A DNA stretch of 64,000 bases, taken from NCBI GenBank assembly GCA_025916135.1, contig CP104793.1:124001-188000 (forward strand), written 5' to 3'. The stretch is from Rhodobacteraceae bacterium D3-12 (GTDB taxonomy: Bacteria; Pseudomonadota; Alphaproteobacteria; Rhodobacterales; Rhodobacteraceae). A program made the position numbers and the translations under genes. Positions 63,227 through 64,000 of the stretch are shown piece after piece; positions within the stretch are counted from its first letter, which is position 1, and each line of letters begins with the position of its first letter. Under the pieces are notes generated by a model that was given only the letters and a program-made list of their open reading frames with translations, searched no databases and was not told the DNA's origin.

Positions 63227-64000
63227 TCAAACGGCCGTTTCAGCCACGCCGACGGGCACATCGCTTTTGCGCAGCAGGATTTCGCTGTTGACGCGTGCTG
63301 TGCTTTTTCGGACGTCCAGAATGACGTCCAGCACTTTGTCTCTGTCGAAATTGAACGGGTGTTTGAACAGGTTGACCACCCGCACGTCGCCAGTGGTGAT
63401 GTCTTTGTTCTCGATTTCGCTATCGCCGACGTAGGAGGATACCAGCAGATATTTATAGTCGACGTCCTGGATGTTTTTCAGGAAGGCATCAATGTCGCGA
63501 TAGGACAGATGGATGAGGCAATCGCGGACAATCAACAGATCGCAGGCCGGGAGTTTGTCTTCGCAAATGTCGGCGCGTCCGAAGTCGACCTTGTCGGACC
63601 TGTATTTTTCATTGTTGTCCTTGATAAGGTCATCGACGATGTCCAGCCCGGTGTAGGTTACGTTGACCTTTTCCAGCACCAAACGCATCCAGTTGAAGTC
63701 GCCACAGGGCGCATCCACGATTGATTTGATGTCGTATTTTTCGATCAACTCTGGCAATTTGGTGCGCAGGTTGGTCGTTCTGTCCAGCTCCGAGCCTCTG
63801 CCGCTTGCCGACTCGGTGCTTTTCCACAGCCGCTTGCCGTAGATCTCTTCAAAGCGTTGGCGACGCGTTGGCAGGTTCATCATTGCGCGCCGGGAGGCCC
63901 TGTGAGCGGATCTGAACGGATATCTCAGGGCAAACACGATAAACGACAACGTGCCCAAGACGGGGCCTTTTCGGTCGACTTTGTCCCGAAACGTTCGGGT
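63227..64000 (-). CDS. Class I SAM-dependent methyltransferase, 5' end possibly outside the window
   Basis: At least 243 residues. SAM loop SIVDAPCGDFNWMRLVL (motif I), acidic YTGLDIVDDLIKDN (motif II), FGRADICEDKLPACDLLIVRDCLIHLSYRDIDAFL (motifs III-IV). The N-terminal stretch SFIVFALRYPFRSAHRASRR looks like a short hydrophobic or basic lead. The only start inside is TTG 63958 and the frame stays open to the window edge (…KGPVLGTLSF), so the true start may lie beyond 64000. GC is lower than the core genes. Possible glycan or small-molecule methylation. Confidence 0.82.
   Translation of the reverse strand, partial: TRTFRDKVDRKGPVLGTLSFIVFALRYPFRSAHRASRRAMMNLPTRRQRFEEIYGKRLWKSTESASGRGSELDRTTNLRTKLPELIEKYDIKSIVDAPCGDFNWMRLVLEKVNVTYTGLDIVDDLIKDNNEKYRSDKVDFGRADICEDKLPACDLLIVRDCLIHLSYRDIDAFLKNIQDVDYKYLLVSSYVGDSEIENKDITTGDVRVVNLFKHPFNFDRDKVLDVILDVRKSTARVNSEILLRKSDVPVGVAETAV

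Overview
The window is a high-GC chromosome segment from an alphaproteobacterium, most likely a Roseobacter-group member of the Rhodobacteraceae. Supporting signs are the split F0 ATP synthase operon with two b-type subunits (atpI-B-E-F'-F) lying apart from any F1 genes, the membrane urate oxidase PuuD with a fused cytochrome c domain, DinB with an N-terminal zinc ribbon, the rpmJ/tRNA-Val pair, and tightly overlapping operons (ATGA and TGATG junctions). No search could be run, so family names come from motifs read in the translations.

Layout. 1-566: 3' end of an M20-type amidohydrolase. 851-3473: two-component pair, with the kinase frameshifted as sequenced. 3679-12423: a divergent operon of CoA ligase, LivG, LivH, a small membrane protein, LivM, binding protein, LivF and a PaaK-like protein, which looks like one uptake-and-activation system for an unknown organic acid. 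12544-21887: housekeeping and scattered genes (rpmJ, tRNA-Val, N-formylglutamate amidohydrolase, dinB, SPFH/NfeD pair, SMP-30 lactonase, an HxlR regulator with its divergent oxidoreductase, pyrF, a PEMT-like membrane protein). 22036-25480: a divergent stress locus, with clpB behind a sigma-32-type promoter and, on the other strand, a small conserved protein behind an EcfG-type promoter with a heavily folded 3' RNA. 25829-34768: DUF302 protein, a glutamate-synthase-like flavoprotein, and a minus-strand run from ffh through a YeeE/YedE pair, two GNATs and chorismate mutase to rpsP, rimM and a sulfotransferase. 34899-38453: an envelope-type protein (frameshifted), LysR/EamA pair and ArsR. 38683-41332: F0 operon. 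42080-55156: purine catabolism (GntR and LysR regulators, HIU hydrolase, PuuD, XdhABC, guanine deaminase, adenine deaminase, an orphan FAD enzyme). 55197-59956: HAD phosphatase, clpS, RsmC-like methyltransferase, two SDRs, hemF. 60262-64000: accessory, lower-GC DNA with a PD-(D/E)XK nuclease-like gene, an intact IS407-group IS3 element with a 4-bp target duplication, and a methyltransferase cut by the window edge.

How the genes work together. The purine cluster can take adenine to hypoxanthine, guanine to xanthine, both on to urate, and urate to 5-hydroxyisourate and OHCU; later steps are not in the window. The liv/ligase operon imports a substrate through a HAAT-type ABC transporter and presumably traps it as a CoA thioester. 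Between genes, two unnamed repeat families stand out: a short element with a GATATTTT block and a CARGATGAA block (five copies), and a ~120-bp element with conserved blocks at fixed spacing (two copies, each just upstream of an accessory gene).
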